Assembly (NCBI GenBank): GCA_046290435.1
Contig: JBKAGO010000051.1
Location: forward strand, 8,837-72,836
Direction of reading: 5' to 3'
DNA: 64,000 nucleotides
Origin: CAVQUE01 sp046290435
GTDB taxonomy: Bacteria > Actinomycetota > Acidimicrobiia > Acidimicrobiales > UBA8592
This document shows positions 24,737 to 33,273 of the stretch, piece by piece (the stretch's first letter is position 1; the number at the start of each line of letters is the position of its first letter). The notes below the pieces were generated by a model, which saw only the letters and a program-made list of their open reading frames with translations, ran no database searches and was not told where the DNA came from. A program made the translations under genes and the position numbers.

Positions 24737-25855
24737 TCAGCGCACCGATTCCTGCATACGCGCGGCATCGACGACGGGCAGCCGGCGTGCCAGCATCTCG
24801 ACGACGCCGTCGGCGCCGTCGGCGAGATCGATCGTCTGACGCCGGGGGCCGTTGGCGCTGCGACCTTCGATGTGAACGACCGTGCCCTCGCGGACCACCC
24901 GGTCGACCGCGGCCACCGGGATCCGGACGAACGCCTGGGCGAGCGCCTCGTCGGGGCCGACCTCGACCAGGCGGTCGAGCATCGGCTGAAATGCCTCGAC
25001 CGAGACTTCGTGGAGGTGGAACGTCGTCTCGGTCATGCAGGCAACACGACGCCGGGGACCGGCAGAAGTCGCGGCTTCCCAGAACCAGTAGTCGGCACCA
25101 TCGTCGATACCTCCGTCGTCGTGGTCTGCATCGGCGGCGGCCGCCTGGGCCGGAACAGGGGCGAGCGGGGCAGCCATGGCAGGGGCCGGGGTGGCGGCGG
25201 CCGGCGCGGCGGCCACACCCGCAGAGGCAGCACCCGGAGCAACGAAGGCCGGAGCGCCGCCATGACCGGCACCGGGGTCGGGCACCGGCGCCCCGACCGC
25301 AACAGGCATCGCCATGGGCTGGGCGTCCGAAGAGGCGGGAGCGGCTTCGACGGTGTCGCCATCGGCCACTCCGGCATCGTCGCCGGCGCTGTCGTCGGCG
25401 CCATCGCCGGCGTTGCGGCGGCGCCGCAACATGGCGACCAGGCCGATGATGGCGATGACCGCCAGACCGACGAGTACCGGACCGACCAACGATCCGAGCG
25501 AGAAGCCGGCGCCGACCACCTCGATGTCATAGGCCAACACCGCGCTGTCGAGTCCGCAGTCGGCCAGGATCGCGGCCGCACCCGGAGTCGCCTCGGCAGG
25601 GACGATCACCGAGGCAACGAATGAACCCGCGGCATCGGAGACCGCCGAACCGACACGGACCTCGGCGACACCGGCGCCCTCGAAGAACAGGGCCACATCG
25701 GTGTTGGGCCGGCACTCGCCGTTGTTGGTCACCGTCACCTCGGCCCCTGCTCGGGCCTGCGCGACCCCCTGTGCCAGGGCGCTCGCTGTGGTGACCGAGA
25801 GGAGTGTCGCGATCACGGTCGCGACGACGATCGGGAAACGTACTGTCCTACGCAT
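24737..25855 (-). CDS. Hypothetical exported protein with one TM helix and cytoplasmic C-terminal domain
   Basis: 372 aa, not recognised. A cleavable-looking signal peptide (about 1-30, ending SALAQG) is followed by an approximately 85-residue extracytoplasmic part with two Cys, possibly Ig-like. Next come a TM helix at 118-140 and the RRRR stop-transfer. A long Ala/Pro/Gly-rich linker (145-250) precedes a compact C-terminal domain (about 258-365) beginning DYWFWEAAT. The topology suggests an outside sensor or structural part joined to an inside domain. It lies 184 bp upstream of the sugar transferase on the same strand and may share its expression. It is divergent from the hypothetical gene at 25961. 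A function cannot be assigned. Confidence 0.72.
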   Translation of the reverse strand: MRRTVRFPIVVATVIATLLSVTTASALAQGVAQARAGAEVTVTNNGECRPNTDVALFFEGAGVAEVRVGSAVSDAAGSFVASVIVPAEATPGAAAILADCGLDSAVLAYDIEVVGAGFSLGSLVGPVLVGLAVIAIIGLVAMLRRRRNAGDGADDSAGDDAGVADGDTVEAAPASSDAQPMAMPVAVGAPVPDPGAGHGGAPAFVAPGAASAGVAAAPAAATPAPAMAAPLAPVPAQAAAADADHDDGGIDDGADYWFWEAATSAGPRRRVACMTETTFHLHEVSVEAFQPMLDRLVEVGPDEALAQAFVRIPVAAVDRVVREGTVVHIEGRSANGPRRQTIDLADGADGVVEMLARRLPVVDAARMQESVR

Positions 25856-25960
25856 GGGTCATCCATCGACCGAACTGGCGGCGTCGTGAGCATTGCGGCG
25901 TGCACCCCATCGAACGTCCTACCCACATCGCCGGTTCCGAACCTGCTAGACACGACGACC

Positions 25961-26764
25961 GTGAACGATCATCCCGTCAGAGTCGGCAGCATGCTCTACA
26001 CCCTCGTCGATCCCGAGGTGGGTCACGAGGTGGCCTACAACCGGTGGTACGAGCGAGATCACTTCTACGCCGGGTGCATGATCGGGCCGTGGCTGTTCGC
26101 CGGGAAACGGTGGGTGTCCACCCGGGCGCTGAAGGACCTGCGGTTCCCCGCCGACAGCACCGTCACCGACCCGGTCGATCGCGGTTCCTATCTCGCCACC
26201 TACTGGGTGCACGAGGGCCATCACGACGACCACTTCAGCTGGGCCAGCACCCAGGTGTGGGAGCTCTACGGCGCCGGTCGCGGGTTCAGCGAACGTCGCC
26301 ACGCCCACACGGTCATGTTCGAATCGCCGTGGTCGCAGTACCGCGACGCCGATCCCGTGCCCATCGAGTTGGCGCTCGACCACGGCTACGGCGGCCTCGT
26401 CAGCGTGTTCGTCGATCGGGCCGAGGGCCACGACGACGCGGAGCTGCGTGCGGTTCTCGAGGCCCAGGCTGCCGAGCACCTCTTCGGCGAGGGCTCTCCC
26501 GTCGCGTCGGCAGTGTCGTGGAAACCGATCCCCCGCAACGACGAGATCGACGGCAACGCCCCGATGGACCTGGGCTCCCCCACCGGCGGCGACGAGCGCA
26601 CCCTGCAGCTCTTCTTCGTCGAGGCCGATCCCTCGATGTGCTGGCAGCAGTTCCGCGACTACGCGGCGGCCATCGATGCCAGCGGCGTCGCCTCCGTCGC
26701 CCTGGCTGCGCCGTTCATCCCCACGATCGTCGGGACCGACACCTACACCGACCAGCTCTGGTAG
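25961..26764 (+). CDS. Conserved hypothetical protein, EthD/dimeric-barrel-like in appearance
   Basis: 267 aa from GTG 25961. The first half, MLYTLVDPEVGHEVAYNRWY then ERDHFYAGCMIGPWLFAGKR, looks like a ferredoxin-like dimeric alpha/beta-barrel of the EthD type (N-W-Y and H-F motifs). This is a resemblance only. A second similar half may start around LQLFFVEADPSMCWQQFRDY, giving an internal duplication. No signal peptide is needed with this start. The alternative GTG at 25886 would add 25 residues and leave only 30 bp to the divergent gene. A TAGACA hexamer 8 nt before 25961 supports the shorter form. Function unknown. Confidence 0.68.
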   Translation: MNDHPVRVGSMLYTLVDPEVGHEVAYNRWYERDHFYAGCMIGPWLFAGKRWVSTRALKDLRFPADSTVTDPVDRGSYLATYWVHEGHHDDHFSWASTQVWELYGAGRGFSERRHAHTVMFESPWSQYRDADPVPIELALDHGYGGLVSVFVDRAEGHDDAELRAVLEAQAAEHLFGEGSPVASAVSWKPIPRNDEIDGNAPMDLGSPTGGDERTLQLFFVEADPSMCWQQFRDYAAAIDASGVASVALAAPFIPTIVGTDTYTDQLW

Positions 26765-26782
26765 CGGGGTCGGCCGGCGCTT

Positions 26783-26812
26783 CGCCCGCCAAGGCGGCGA
26801 ATGCGGCGGGCG
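26783..26812. terminator. Hairpin between convergent genes
   Basis: CGCCCGCC (26783-26790) pairs with GGCGGGCG (26805-26812) across a 14-nt loop. It lies between the stop of the gene ending 26764 and the stop at 26816, so it may serve both. There is no T-run. Confidence 0.5.
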
Positions 26813-26815
26813 GCT

Positions 26816-27646
26816 TCAGCGGGAGCGCCACCACGCGTCGAGGCGCTCGACGGTGGCGTCGCGGTCGAGGTCGGGCTCGGAGCGCTTGAGGTCCAGCAGG
26901 AAGCGCATCGCTGCGCCCACCTCGGGGCCAGGGGAGAGACCGAGATGCTCCATGACGGCCTGGCCGTCGAGCAGCGGACGCTCGGCGGCCAGCCGGTCGG
27001 CCTCGGCGAGCTCGGCGATGCGGCGCTCGAGCTCGTCGACGTGGTGCTGGAGCTCCTGGCGCTTGCGGGGGTTGCGCGTCGTACAGTCCGAACGGACGAG
27101 TTCGTTGAGGTGACCGAGCAACGGACCGGCGTCGCGTGCGTAGCGCCGGACGGCGCTGTCGCTCCACCCCGCGGCGAAGCCCTTGAACCGGCCCGACAGC
27201 CGCACCAGCTCGGTGACGTCGCGGACGATGTCCTCGGGATAGCCGAGCGCCCGGAGACGTTTGCGGGTCATCTTGGCGCCGACGGCCTCGTGATGACGGA
27301 AGGTGACGCCACCTTCGTCGATGCGCCGTGTTGCCGGCTTGCCGATGTCGTGGAAGAGCGCGGCGAGTCGGGTGCGCAGATCGTGTGGGGTCTTGGCCGT
27401 CACTGCGATGGTGTGCGCGAGGACGTCCTTGTGCCGATGGATCGGATCCTGTTCGAGCCGCAGCGCAGGCAGTTCGGGCACCGCCCGTTCGGCGAGCCCG
27501 GAGTCGACCATCGACCACAATGCCGCGGCGACGTCGTCCGCGAGCAACGCTGCGGTGAGCGCCTCGCGGTAGCGGTCGGCGGAATCGGCCTGGGGTGGCC
27601 CGTCGCCGGGCGCGACATCCGTACCAGGCGGCGGAACGGGAGCCAC
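26816..27646 (-). CDS. HD-domain protein equal to the C-terminal half of a CCA tRNA nucleotidyltransferase
   Basis: 276 aa. It aligns by eye to the neck, body and tail of actinobacterial CCA-adding enzymes (PcnA): PALRLEQDPIHRHKDVLAHT, LAALFHDIGKPATRR, GVTFRHHEAVGAKMTR, DCTTRNPRKRQELQHHVDEL and DGQAVMEHLGLSPGPEVG. HRHKD and FHD supply the HD-type metal ligands. The N-terminal nucleotidyltransferase head with its GGxxRD and DxD motifs is absent, and rpmG occupies the DNA only 27 bp upstream. It is therefore either a separate subunit or a truncated relic. Length and frame are clean with no internal stops, favouring a functional protein. It could act as a phosphohydrolase or tRNA-binding partner. 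It is probably read through from rpmB-rpmG. Confidence 0.85.
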   Translation of the reverse strand: MAPVPPPGTDVAPGDGPPQADSADRYREALTAALLADDVAAALWSMVDSGLAERAVPELPALRLEQDPIHRHKDVLAHTIAVTAKTPHDLRTRLAALFHDIGKPATRRIDEGGVTFRHHEAVGAKMTRKRLRALGYPEDIVRDVTELVRLSGRFKGFAAGWSDSAVRRYARDAGPLLGHLNELVRSDCTTRNPRKRQELQHHVDELERRIAELAEADRLAAERPLLDGQAVMEHLGLSPGPEVGAAMRFLLDLKRSEPDLDRDATVERLDAWWRSR

Positions 27647-27672
27647 CGGGCGCGGTGTCGCGGCGCTCGTCG

Positions 27673-27840
27673 CTACTTCTCTTCCTTGAAGATCACGTGG
27701 CGACGCACGACGGGGTCGTACTTCTTGAGCTCGATGCGCTCGCGGTTGTTGACCTTGTTCTTGTTGGTCACGTACGTGTAGCCGGTGCCCGCGGTGGACT
27801 TCAGCTTGATGACGGGACGCTTGTCGCTTCCTGCGGGCAT
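27673..27840 (-). CDS. rpmG: 50S ribosomal protein L33, zinc-free form
   Basis: 55 aa, normal length. VIKLKSTAGTGYTYVTNKNK and ELKKYDPVVRRHVIFKEEK are diagnostic of L33. The two CxxC pairs of the zinc-binding form are missing, so this is the C-minus type. The ATG shares its first base with the rpmB stop (TGATG), giving direct translational coupling. Both proteins belong to the large ribosomal subunit near the E site. Confidence 0.97.
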   Translation of the reverse strand: MPAGSDKRPVIKLKSTAGTGYTYVTNKNKVNNRERIELKKYDPVVRRHVIFKEEK

Positions 27841-28076
27841 CAGACCTTCACCCCCCGGCGCTTCATGTCGGCCATCACGCGCTCGATGCCGTGCTTGTTG
27901 ATGGTCTTGATGCCTTTGGCACTGACGGTCAGGGTCACCCAGCGCTTCTCGCTGGGCACCCAGAAGCGGTGCCGCTGGATGTTTGGGTCCCAACGGCGAC
28001 GCGTCTTGCGGTGCGAGTGCGAGACGTTGTTGCCGAAGGCGGGCTTGCGCCCGGTCACCTGACAGATCTTGGACAT
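27840..28076 (-). CDS. rpmB: 50S ribosomal protein L28, zinc-free form
   Basis: 78 aa. MSKICQVTGRKPAFGNNVSH and HRKTRRRWDPNIQRHRF are classic L28. Only one Cys remains of the CxxC motif found in zinc-binding L28, so it too is a C-minus type. It is the first gene of rpmB-rpmG. TAACCT lies 9 nt before the ATG with no clear Shine-Dalgarno. No Zur-like palindrome was seen upstream (28077-28337), so zinc regulation, known for C-minus pairs in mycobacteria, is not supported here. Confidence 0.97.
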   Translation of the reverse strand: MSKICQVTGRKPAFGNNVSHSHRKTRRRWDPNIQRHRFWVPSEKRWVTLTVSAKGIKTINKHGIERVMADMKRRGVKV

Positions 28077-28085
28077 AGGGAGTCG

Positions 28086-28091
28086 AGGTTA
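28086..28091 (-). promoter_or_regulatory. Predicted -10 element of rpmB-rpmG
   Basis: Minus-strand TAACCT ends 9 nt before the rpmB ATG, leaving at most a few leader bases. Confidence 0.45.
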
Positions 28092-28337
28092 TCGCCGTCG
28101 GAACGCAACGGCCACCTCACCTGCATCCTCGGGTCGACGATGTCCGCGACGGGACCGCCGGGAGCGGTCACGGACACTCGATTCGCGGCAGCACCCCGGC
28201 ACGGCAGACGGGAGACCGACGGGCACGATCGTGTCGGCTGGTTGGACGATGAGCGCCATGCTCGCTAGCGTGCTCGGATTGTTGCGGTTTGATTGCGAAG
28301 AGGCGACGACCGTCCGTCGACCCAGGAAGGACAGACC

Positions 28338-29348
28338 GTGAAGCTCGGCATCGTCTGGGGTTACTGGGGAGCTGCTCCCCCACCCGATCTGCTGTCTCTC
28401 ACCATCGAGGCCGAGCGCCTCGGATACGACTCGGCCTGGACGGCCGAATCCTGGGGATCCGACGCCTTCTCGCCGCTGGCCTACCTGGCCGGGCACACCT
28501 CGACCATCCGCCTCGGCACCGCCGTCGCGCAGATCGCGGCGCGCACCCCCACCGCCACGGCCATGCACGCCATCACCCTCGACCACCTCTCCGGAGGGCG
28601 TTTCGTCCTGGGCCTCGGCGTGTCGGGCCCCCAGGTCGTCGAGGGCTGGTACGGCCAGCCGTCGCGCCGGCCCCTCGCCCGCACCCGCGAATACGTCGAG
28701 ATCATCCGGCGCGTGCTGGCCCGCGAAGAACCGCTGCAATTCGACGGCGAGTTCTGGCAGCACCCGTTCACCGGCGAGGGCGCCGAGGGTCTCGGCAAGC
28801 CCTTGAAGACCATCACCCATCCGCTGCGGTCGGATCTGCCCATCTTCATCGGCGCCGAGGGCCCGAAGAACGTTGCGCAGACCGCGCAGATCGCCGACGG
28901 TTGGTTCCCGCTCTACTACTCGCCGATGCGCCCGGAGGTCTATGCCGATCAGCTCATCGACGCGCCCACCGACTTCGAGGTCGTGGTCGGCACCACCGTG
29001 CGCATCGCCGACGACATCGAGGCCGCACTGGCCTCGACGCGGGCCACGCTGGCCTTCTACATCGGGGGCATGGGAGCCAAGGGGCAGAACTACCACACCA
29101 AGCTGATGGCCCGCATGGGCTTCGAGGCAGAGGCGCTGAAGATCCAGGAGTTGTTCTTCGAGGGCCGGCGTGACGAGGCAATCGCAACAGTTCCGCTCGA
29201 ATTCGCCGATGAGATAAGTCTGGTGGGGCCACCGGAACGCATCCGCGACCGGCTGGCCGCCTGGGAGGAGAGCCCGGTCACGACCATCAACGTGACCACC
29301 CGCTCGGTCGACGAGCTCCGCCAGATCGCAGAACTCGTTCTCGGATGA
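28338..29348 (+). CDS. LLM-class (F420-type) oxidoreductase
   Basis: 336 aa, a TIM-barrel luciferase-like protein of actinobacterial F420-dependent type. Features: KLGIVWGYWGAAPPPDLLSL at the N-terminus, ERLGYDSAWTAESWGSDAF, IRLGTAVAQIAARTPTATAM and HLSGGRFVLGLGVSGPQVVE, a cofactor-binding strand. These enzymes use F420 or FMN; substrate unknown. GTG 28338 follows AGGAAGG with good spacing. Its TGA overlaps the ATG of the M23 gene (ATGA), although the two products seem functionally unrelated. The 261-bp gap to rpmB holds the divergent promoters. Confidence 0.9.
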   Translation: MKLGIVWGYWGAAPPPDLLSLTIEAERLGYDSAWTAESWGSDAFSPLAYLAGHTSTIRLGTAVAQIAARTPTATAMHAITLDHLSGGRFVLGLGVSGPQVVEGWYGQPSRRPLARTREYVEIIRRVLAREEPLQFDGEFWQHPFTGEGAEGLGKPLKTITHPLRSDLPIFIGAEGPKNVAQTAQIADGWFPLYYSPMRPEVYADQLIDAPTDFEVVVGTTVRIADDIEAALASTRATLAFYIGGMGAKGQNYHTKLMARMGFEAEALKIQELFFEGRRDEAIATVPLEFADEISLVGPPERIRDRLAAWEESPVTTINVTTRSVDELRQIAELVLG

Positions 29349-31624
29349 CCGATGCCATGACCGAACCCGACGCCACCGAGCCCTCGCCGCCCCGGCATGC
29401 AGCCACTGCCCCGCCGGCGCCATGGCTACGGGCGCTCCGGCTGGCTCTGGTGGGCGTCACCGTGGCGGTCGGCATCGCCACCCTCGCCCTCGTCCCGGGC
29501 CCGGCCGACACCGCCGGGGCACAGCAGAACCTGCATTCGGACTGGGCGCCGTTCGTGGGCGAATACCAGATGTGGTGCACCGCCAGCACCGGCGAGCCCG
29601 GCCCCTGCGCCCGGCATCACAACGGCTGGGCAATCGACATCGACGTCACCTTCGGCGACCCCCTCTATGCAACGGGGCCCGGCACGATCGTCCAACTCTT
29701 CGAAGGCTGTCGCGCCCGCGGCGGCGACCATTGCAACGACCGCATCGGCAACGGCCTGTCGATCGATCACGGCGACCACTGGAGCCGGTACATCCACCTC
29801 GCGAGGCTGGCTCCCGGCCTCGAGGAGGGCGACCGGATCGAGGGCGGCCAGCTCGTCGGCTACTCCGGAGCCTCGGGCACGATGGACGGCGGCGTCCACC
29901 TCCACTACGACGAGACCCTCCCCCAACCCCTGCCGGTCCGACGCATCTTCTTCGGTCCGATGCTGGCCTGTCACGGCGACCAGGTCGTGCAGTACCCCGA
30001 CGTCATCGTCGGGCGCGGCGGCAACTGGCAGGACGTCCCCTGGGGCACGGTGTTGCGCAACGACGGCTACGAGTGCCTCGGCGGCGTCACCCCCGAACCG
30101 CTCGCTCCTCCCACCCCGCCGCCACCACCGCCGGTCGAGCCCATCACCGCTGTGGCCGCCGGCTCGGTCGGCCTCGCCTTCGGCGACTTCGGAGCCATCG
30201 GTCGCGAGAGCCTCGTCATCGGCGTACCCGGCGACAGCCTCGGCCGTCGGACCGAAGCGGGCTCGGTCACCGTTGTCACCGACCGGGCCCGGGGAACACG
30301 CAACGAACTGCTGCGGCAAGGTCGCAAGCTCACCGGCAGGCCCGGCGCGGGCGACTACGTCGGGGCGTCGGTGGCCACGGGCGATCTCGACTGCGACGGA
30401 CGCGACGACCTCGCCGTCGGCGCGCCCGGCGAGAAACTCGGTCGCCACGAGGACGCCGGGCTGGTCGTCGTCACCCACGGGACACGCCGCAGCGCCGCCA
30501 ACCGCCCGATCAGGCTGGCCCAGGGTGGTCTGCTCGGCGGCAGCCGCGACGGCAACGAACTCACCGGCGCCTCGCTGGCAATCGGCGACTTCGATGGCGA
30601 CGGCTGCGACGACCTCGCCGTCGGCGCCCCCGGTGAGGACATCGACGGCAACACCGACGCAGGGGCCGTCGCCGTGGCGTTCGGGCATCGGTCCGGCGTC
30701 GGTGCCGGCCGGACTCCCGTGGTGCTGAGCCGGGCCGCCGGGCTCCCCGGCGACCTCGCAGCCGGCGATCTCGTCGGCGCAACGCTCGCCGCGGGCGATT
30801 TCGACTGCGACGGCATCGACGACCTCGCCATCGGCATCCCCGGCGCGAACGTCGGCTCTGCAATCGACGCCGGAGCCGTGGCCGTCGTCCACGGCAGCAC
30901 CGCAGGGTTCGTCCGTCCCACGATTCTGTGGCAGGAGAACGGCCTCGCAGGGATCCTCGAGGGCGGCGACCACGTCGGCGCCGCCCTGGCCGTCGGCGAC
31001 TTCGACGCCGATGGCTGCGACGACCTCGCCGTCGGCGCCCCCGGCGAGGGCCTCACCCAAGGTGCCGCCGCCGGCGCGGTCAGCATCGCCTACGGCTCAC
31101 CCGCCGGGCTCGCCGATTCCATCGTCATCTACCGGGGCGAAGGCGGCCTCAGAGGCAAGGCGGCCGCCGGCGACTTCCTCGGGGCTGCACTCGCTGCGGG
31201 CGACTTCGACTGCGACGGCGACGACGACCTCGCCGTCGGCGCCCCCGGCGTGACCGTACGACGCCAGAACGACGCCGGCTGGGTGGGCGTCGTCCGTGGT
31301 TCGTCTGCAGGCCTGCGCGGCGCGATGGCATCGCTGGTCCAAGGGCGAGGCCTTCCGGGATCGGCCGAAGCCGGCGACCTCGTCGGTTCGTCGCTGGCCG
31401 CGGGCGACTTCGACGGCGACGGCTGCGCCGACCTCGCGATCGGCGCCCCCGGCGAGGACATCGGCCGGCACATCGACGCCGGCGAGGTCACGCTCGTGTC
31501 CGGCAGTCGGGCCGGGCTCGCCGGCGCCCGGACCTTCAGCCAGGCGTCGAACCTGCCCGGCCGCAGCCGCGACGGCGACGTCCTGAGCGGCCCGTCCGCC
31601 GCGAGGCTGCTGGCGCTGTACTGA
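29345..31624 (+). CDS. Secreted M23-like peptidase with seven-bladed FG-GAP propeller
   Basis: 759 aa. A membrane-spanning signal at 28-52 ends near AGAQQ, so the protein is exported. The M23/LytM domain (62-210) has HNGWAID (His92, Asp98) and VHLHY (His185, His187), the Zn ligands and catalytic His of glycyl-glycine or cross-link endopeptidases. A proline linker (PPTPPPPPP) leads to seven repeats (about 265-745). Six have DxDxDGxxDLAxGxPG Ca-binding loops and the first is degenerate (GDFGAIGRESLVIG). The expected role is cell-wall cleavage with a propeller for binding wall or extracellular ligands. Its ATG overlaps the upstream stop by ATGA. Confidence 0.9.
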   Translation: MTDAMTEPDATEPSPPRHAATAPPAPWLRALRLALVGVTVAVGIATLALVPGPADTAGAQQNLHSDWAPFVGEYQMWCTASTGEPGPCARHHNGWAIDIDVTFGDPLYATGPGTIVQLFEGCRARGGDHCNDRIGNGLSIDHGDHWSRYIHLARLAPGLEEGDRIEGGQLVGYSGASGTMDGGVHLHYDETLPQPLPVRRIFFGPMLACHGDQVVQYPDVIVGRGGNWQDVPWGTVLRNDGYECLGGVTPEPLAPPTPPPPPPVEPITAVAAGSVGLAFGDFGAIGRESLVIGVPGDSLGRRTEAGSVTVVTDRARGTRNELLRQGRKLTGRPGAGDYVGASVATGDLDCDGRDDLAVGAPGEKLGRHEDAGLVVVTHGTRRSAANRPIRLAQGGLLGGSRDGNELTGASLAIGDFDGDGCDDLAVGAPGEDIDGNTDAGAVAVAFGHRSGVGAGRTPVVLSRAAGLPGDLAAGDLVGATLAAGDFDCDGIDDLAIGIPGANVGSAIDAGAVAVVHGSTAGFVRPTILWQENGLAGILEGGDHVGAALAVGDFDADGCDDLAVGAPGEGLTQGAAAGAVSIAYGSPAGLADSIVIYRGEGGLRGKAAAGDFLGAALAAGDFDCDGDDDLAVGAPGVTVRRQNDAGWVGVVRGSSAGLRGAMASLVQGRGLPGSAEAGDLVGSSLAAGDFDGDGCADLAIGAPGEDIGRHIDAGEVTLVSGSRAGLAGARTFSQASNLPGRSRDGDVLSGPSAARLLALY

Positions 31625-31640
31625 TCGCCGCACCACAGCG

Positions 31641-31714
31641 TGCCCCCGACAGGAATCGAACCTGTGGCCTACCGCTTAGGAGGCGGTCGCTCTATCCGAC
31701 TGAGCTACGAGGGC
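31641..31714 (-). tRNA. tRNA-Arg (anticodon CCT)
   Basis: 74 nt on the minus strand. The acceptor GCCCTCG pairs with CGGGGGC (one G-T pair); the D arm holds AGCTCAGTCGGATAGAGC; the anticodon stem ACCGC/GCGGT closes loop CTCCTAA, giving anticodon CCT, which reads AGG; the T arm is CAGGTTCGATTCCTG. The discriminator is A and CCA is not encoded, so it must be added after transcription. It is divergent from cysS, with the shared region 31715-31863. Confidence 0.97.
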
Positions 31715-31850
31715 GGGATCGCCGTCGAGCATAGAGCCGCACTCGAGCCGAGCCCGACCGGTTCGCCGGCTCCATGCGTCGGACACCGACCCAGGCCGGG
31801 TCGGACGGCGCCGGCGGCGAAACCCGGTCGGCGGCCGGAGGGCCCGGCCG

Positions 31851-31856
31851 TATCCT
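31851..31856 (+). promoter_or_regulatory. Predicted -10 element, leaderless promoter of cysS
   Basis: TATCCT ends 7 nt before the ATG at 31864. It is flanked by the short inverted pair GGCCG/CGGCC. Confidence 0.5.
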
Positions 31857-31863
31857 GTCGGCC

Positions 31864-33237
31864 ATGCGTCTCACCGACACCTTGACCGGTCGCCTGCGCG
31901 ACCTCGAACCCCGCGAGCCCGGCAAGGTGTCGATCTATGCGTGTGGTCCCACGGTGTACGACGTCCCCCACCTCGGCCACGCCCGCACGGCGCTGACCTA
32001 CGACGTGCTGGTCCGGTACCTGCGCTGGCGCGGCCACGAGGTGACGTTGGTGTCGAACATCACCGACATCGACGACAACATCATCAACCGGGCTGCCGAG
32101 ACCGGGACCACCGAACCCGAGCTCGCCGCCCGCTTCGCCGACGTCTACATCGACCAACTGCGGATCTTCGGCATCGCCGATCCCGATCACCGTCCCCGGG
32201 CCACCCAGTACGTCGAGCAGATGATCGCCGTCATCGGCGAACTCGTCGATGACGGCAAGGCCTACGTCGTCGAGGGTCGCGGCGTGTACTTCGACGTGTC
32301 GGCGTTCGATGGCTACGGCGCGCTGTGCCACCGGGTGGCCGACGACCTGCGCGAGCAGGCCCGGGCCCGGGTGGCCGTCGACGACCTCAAAGAGGACCCG
32401 CTCGACTTCGCGCTCTGGAAGGCGGCCAAGCCCGGCGAGCCCACCTGGGACTCGCCGTGGGGACCGGGGCGGCCCGGTTGGCACATCGAGTGCGTCGCCA
32501 TGTCGCTCGACATCCTGGGCGACGACTTCGACATCCACGGCGGCGGCTCCGATCTGGCGTTCCCCCACCACGAGAACGAACGAGCGGAGGCAGAGGCAGC
32601 CGGCCACCGCTTCGCCCGGCACTGGGTGCACTCGGCGATGCTCAACGTCGACGGCGAGAAGATGTCGAAGTCGCTCGGCAACTTCCGCAACCTCGGCGAC
32701 GCCCTCGACGCCTACGGCCCCCGGCCGCTTCGCCTCGCCATGTTGCAGGCCCACTACCTGACGGTGATGGAGCTGAGCGACGCCGCCATGGCCGGCGCCA
32801 CAGGCGGCATCGACCGCCTCGACGCGTTCGCCCGGCGGATGGCGGCGGCGGGTGTCGAGCCGGCCGACCACTCCGACGCCGCTGCCGTCGACGCGTTCGT
32901 CGCCGCGATGGACACCGACCTCGGCACCCCGGACGCGCTGGCGGTGATCTTCGATCAGGTCTCGGCGGGCAACGCCGCGCTCGACGCCGGCGACCACGAC
33001 GCCGCGGCTGTCGCCTCGGCCACCGTCGCGGAACTCTGCGGCGTGCTCGGCATCGTCGGCGCAGCGGAGCGCGAGGCCGGCGAGGACGACGCCGAGATCG
33101 ACGAGCTGCTGGCGCAACGCCAGCAGGCCCGCGCCGACAGGGACTTCGCCACGGCCGACGCCATCCGCGACACCCTGGCCGAGCGCGGCATCGAGATCGA
33201 GGACACGCCGACCGGCCCCATCTGGCGCCGCCGGTAG
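31864..33237 (+). CDS. cysS: Cysteinyl-tRNA synthetase
   Basis: 457 aa, a class I aminoacyl-tRNA synthetase that charges tRNA-Cys. CGPTVYDVPHLGHART holds the first Zn-binding Cys and the HIGH motif (HLGH). GWHIECVAMS, then FPHHENERAE, complete the Zn site, and GEKMSKSLGN is the KMSKS loop. Length matches bacterial CysS rather than the mycothiol ligase MshC, which is shorter; the C-terminal DALR-like anticodon region is present (to GPIWRRR). ATG 31864 is placed by TATCCT 7 nt upstream; an in-frame upstream Met at 31774 has no support. Confidence 0.96.
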   Translation: MRLTDTLTGRLRDLEPREPGKVSIYACGPTVYDVPHLGHARTALTYDVLVRYLRWRGHEVTLVSNITDIDDNIINRAAETGTTEPELAARFADVYIDQLRIFGIADPDHRPRATQYVEQMIAVIGELVDDGKAYVVEGRGVYFDVSAFDGYGALCHRVADDLREQARARVAVDDLKEDPLDFALWKAAKPGEPTWDSPWGPGRPGWHIECVAMSLDILGDDFDIHGGGSDLAFPHHENERAEAEAAGHRFARHWVHSAMLNVDGEKMSKSLGNFRNLGDALDAYGPRPLRLAMLQAHYLTVMELSDAAMAGATGGIDRLDAFARRMAAAGVEPADHSDAAAVDAFVAAMDTDLGTPDALAVIFDQVSAGNAALDAGDHDAAAVASATVAELCGVLGIVGAAEREAGEDDAEIDELLAQRQQARADRDFATADAIRDTLAERGIEIEDTPTGPIWRRR

Positions 33238-33273
33238 GAGCCCTGACGGATCCACCAACCGGCACGACGTCAA

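Noticed and set aside
31774..31863. Upstream Met at 31774 as the cysS start
   Set aside because: The extra 30 residues are low-complexity and would overlap the TATCCT promoter; family alignment starts at MRLTDTLTG.
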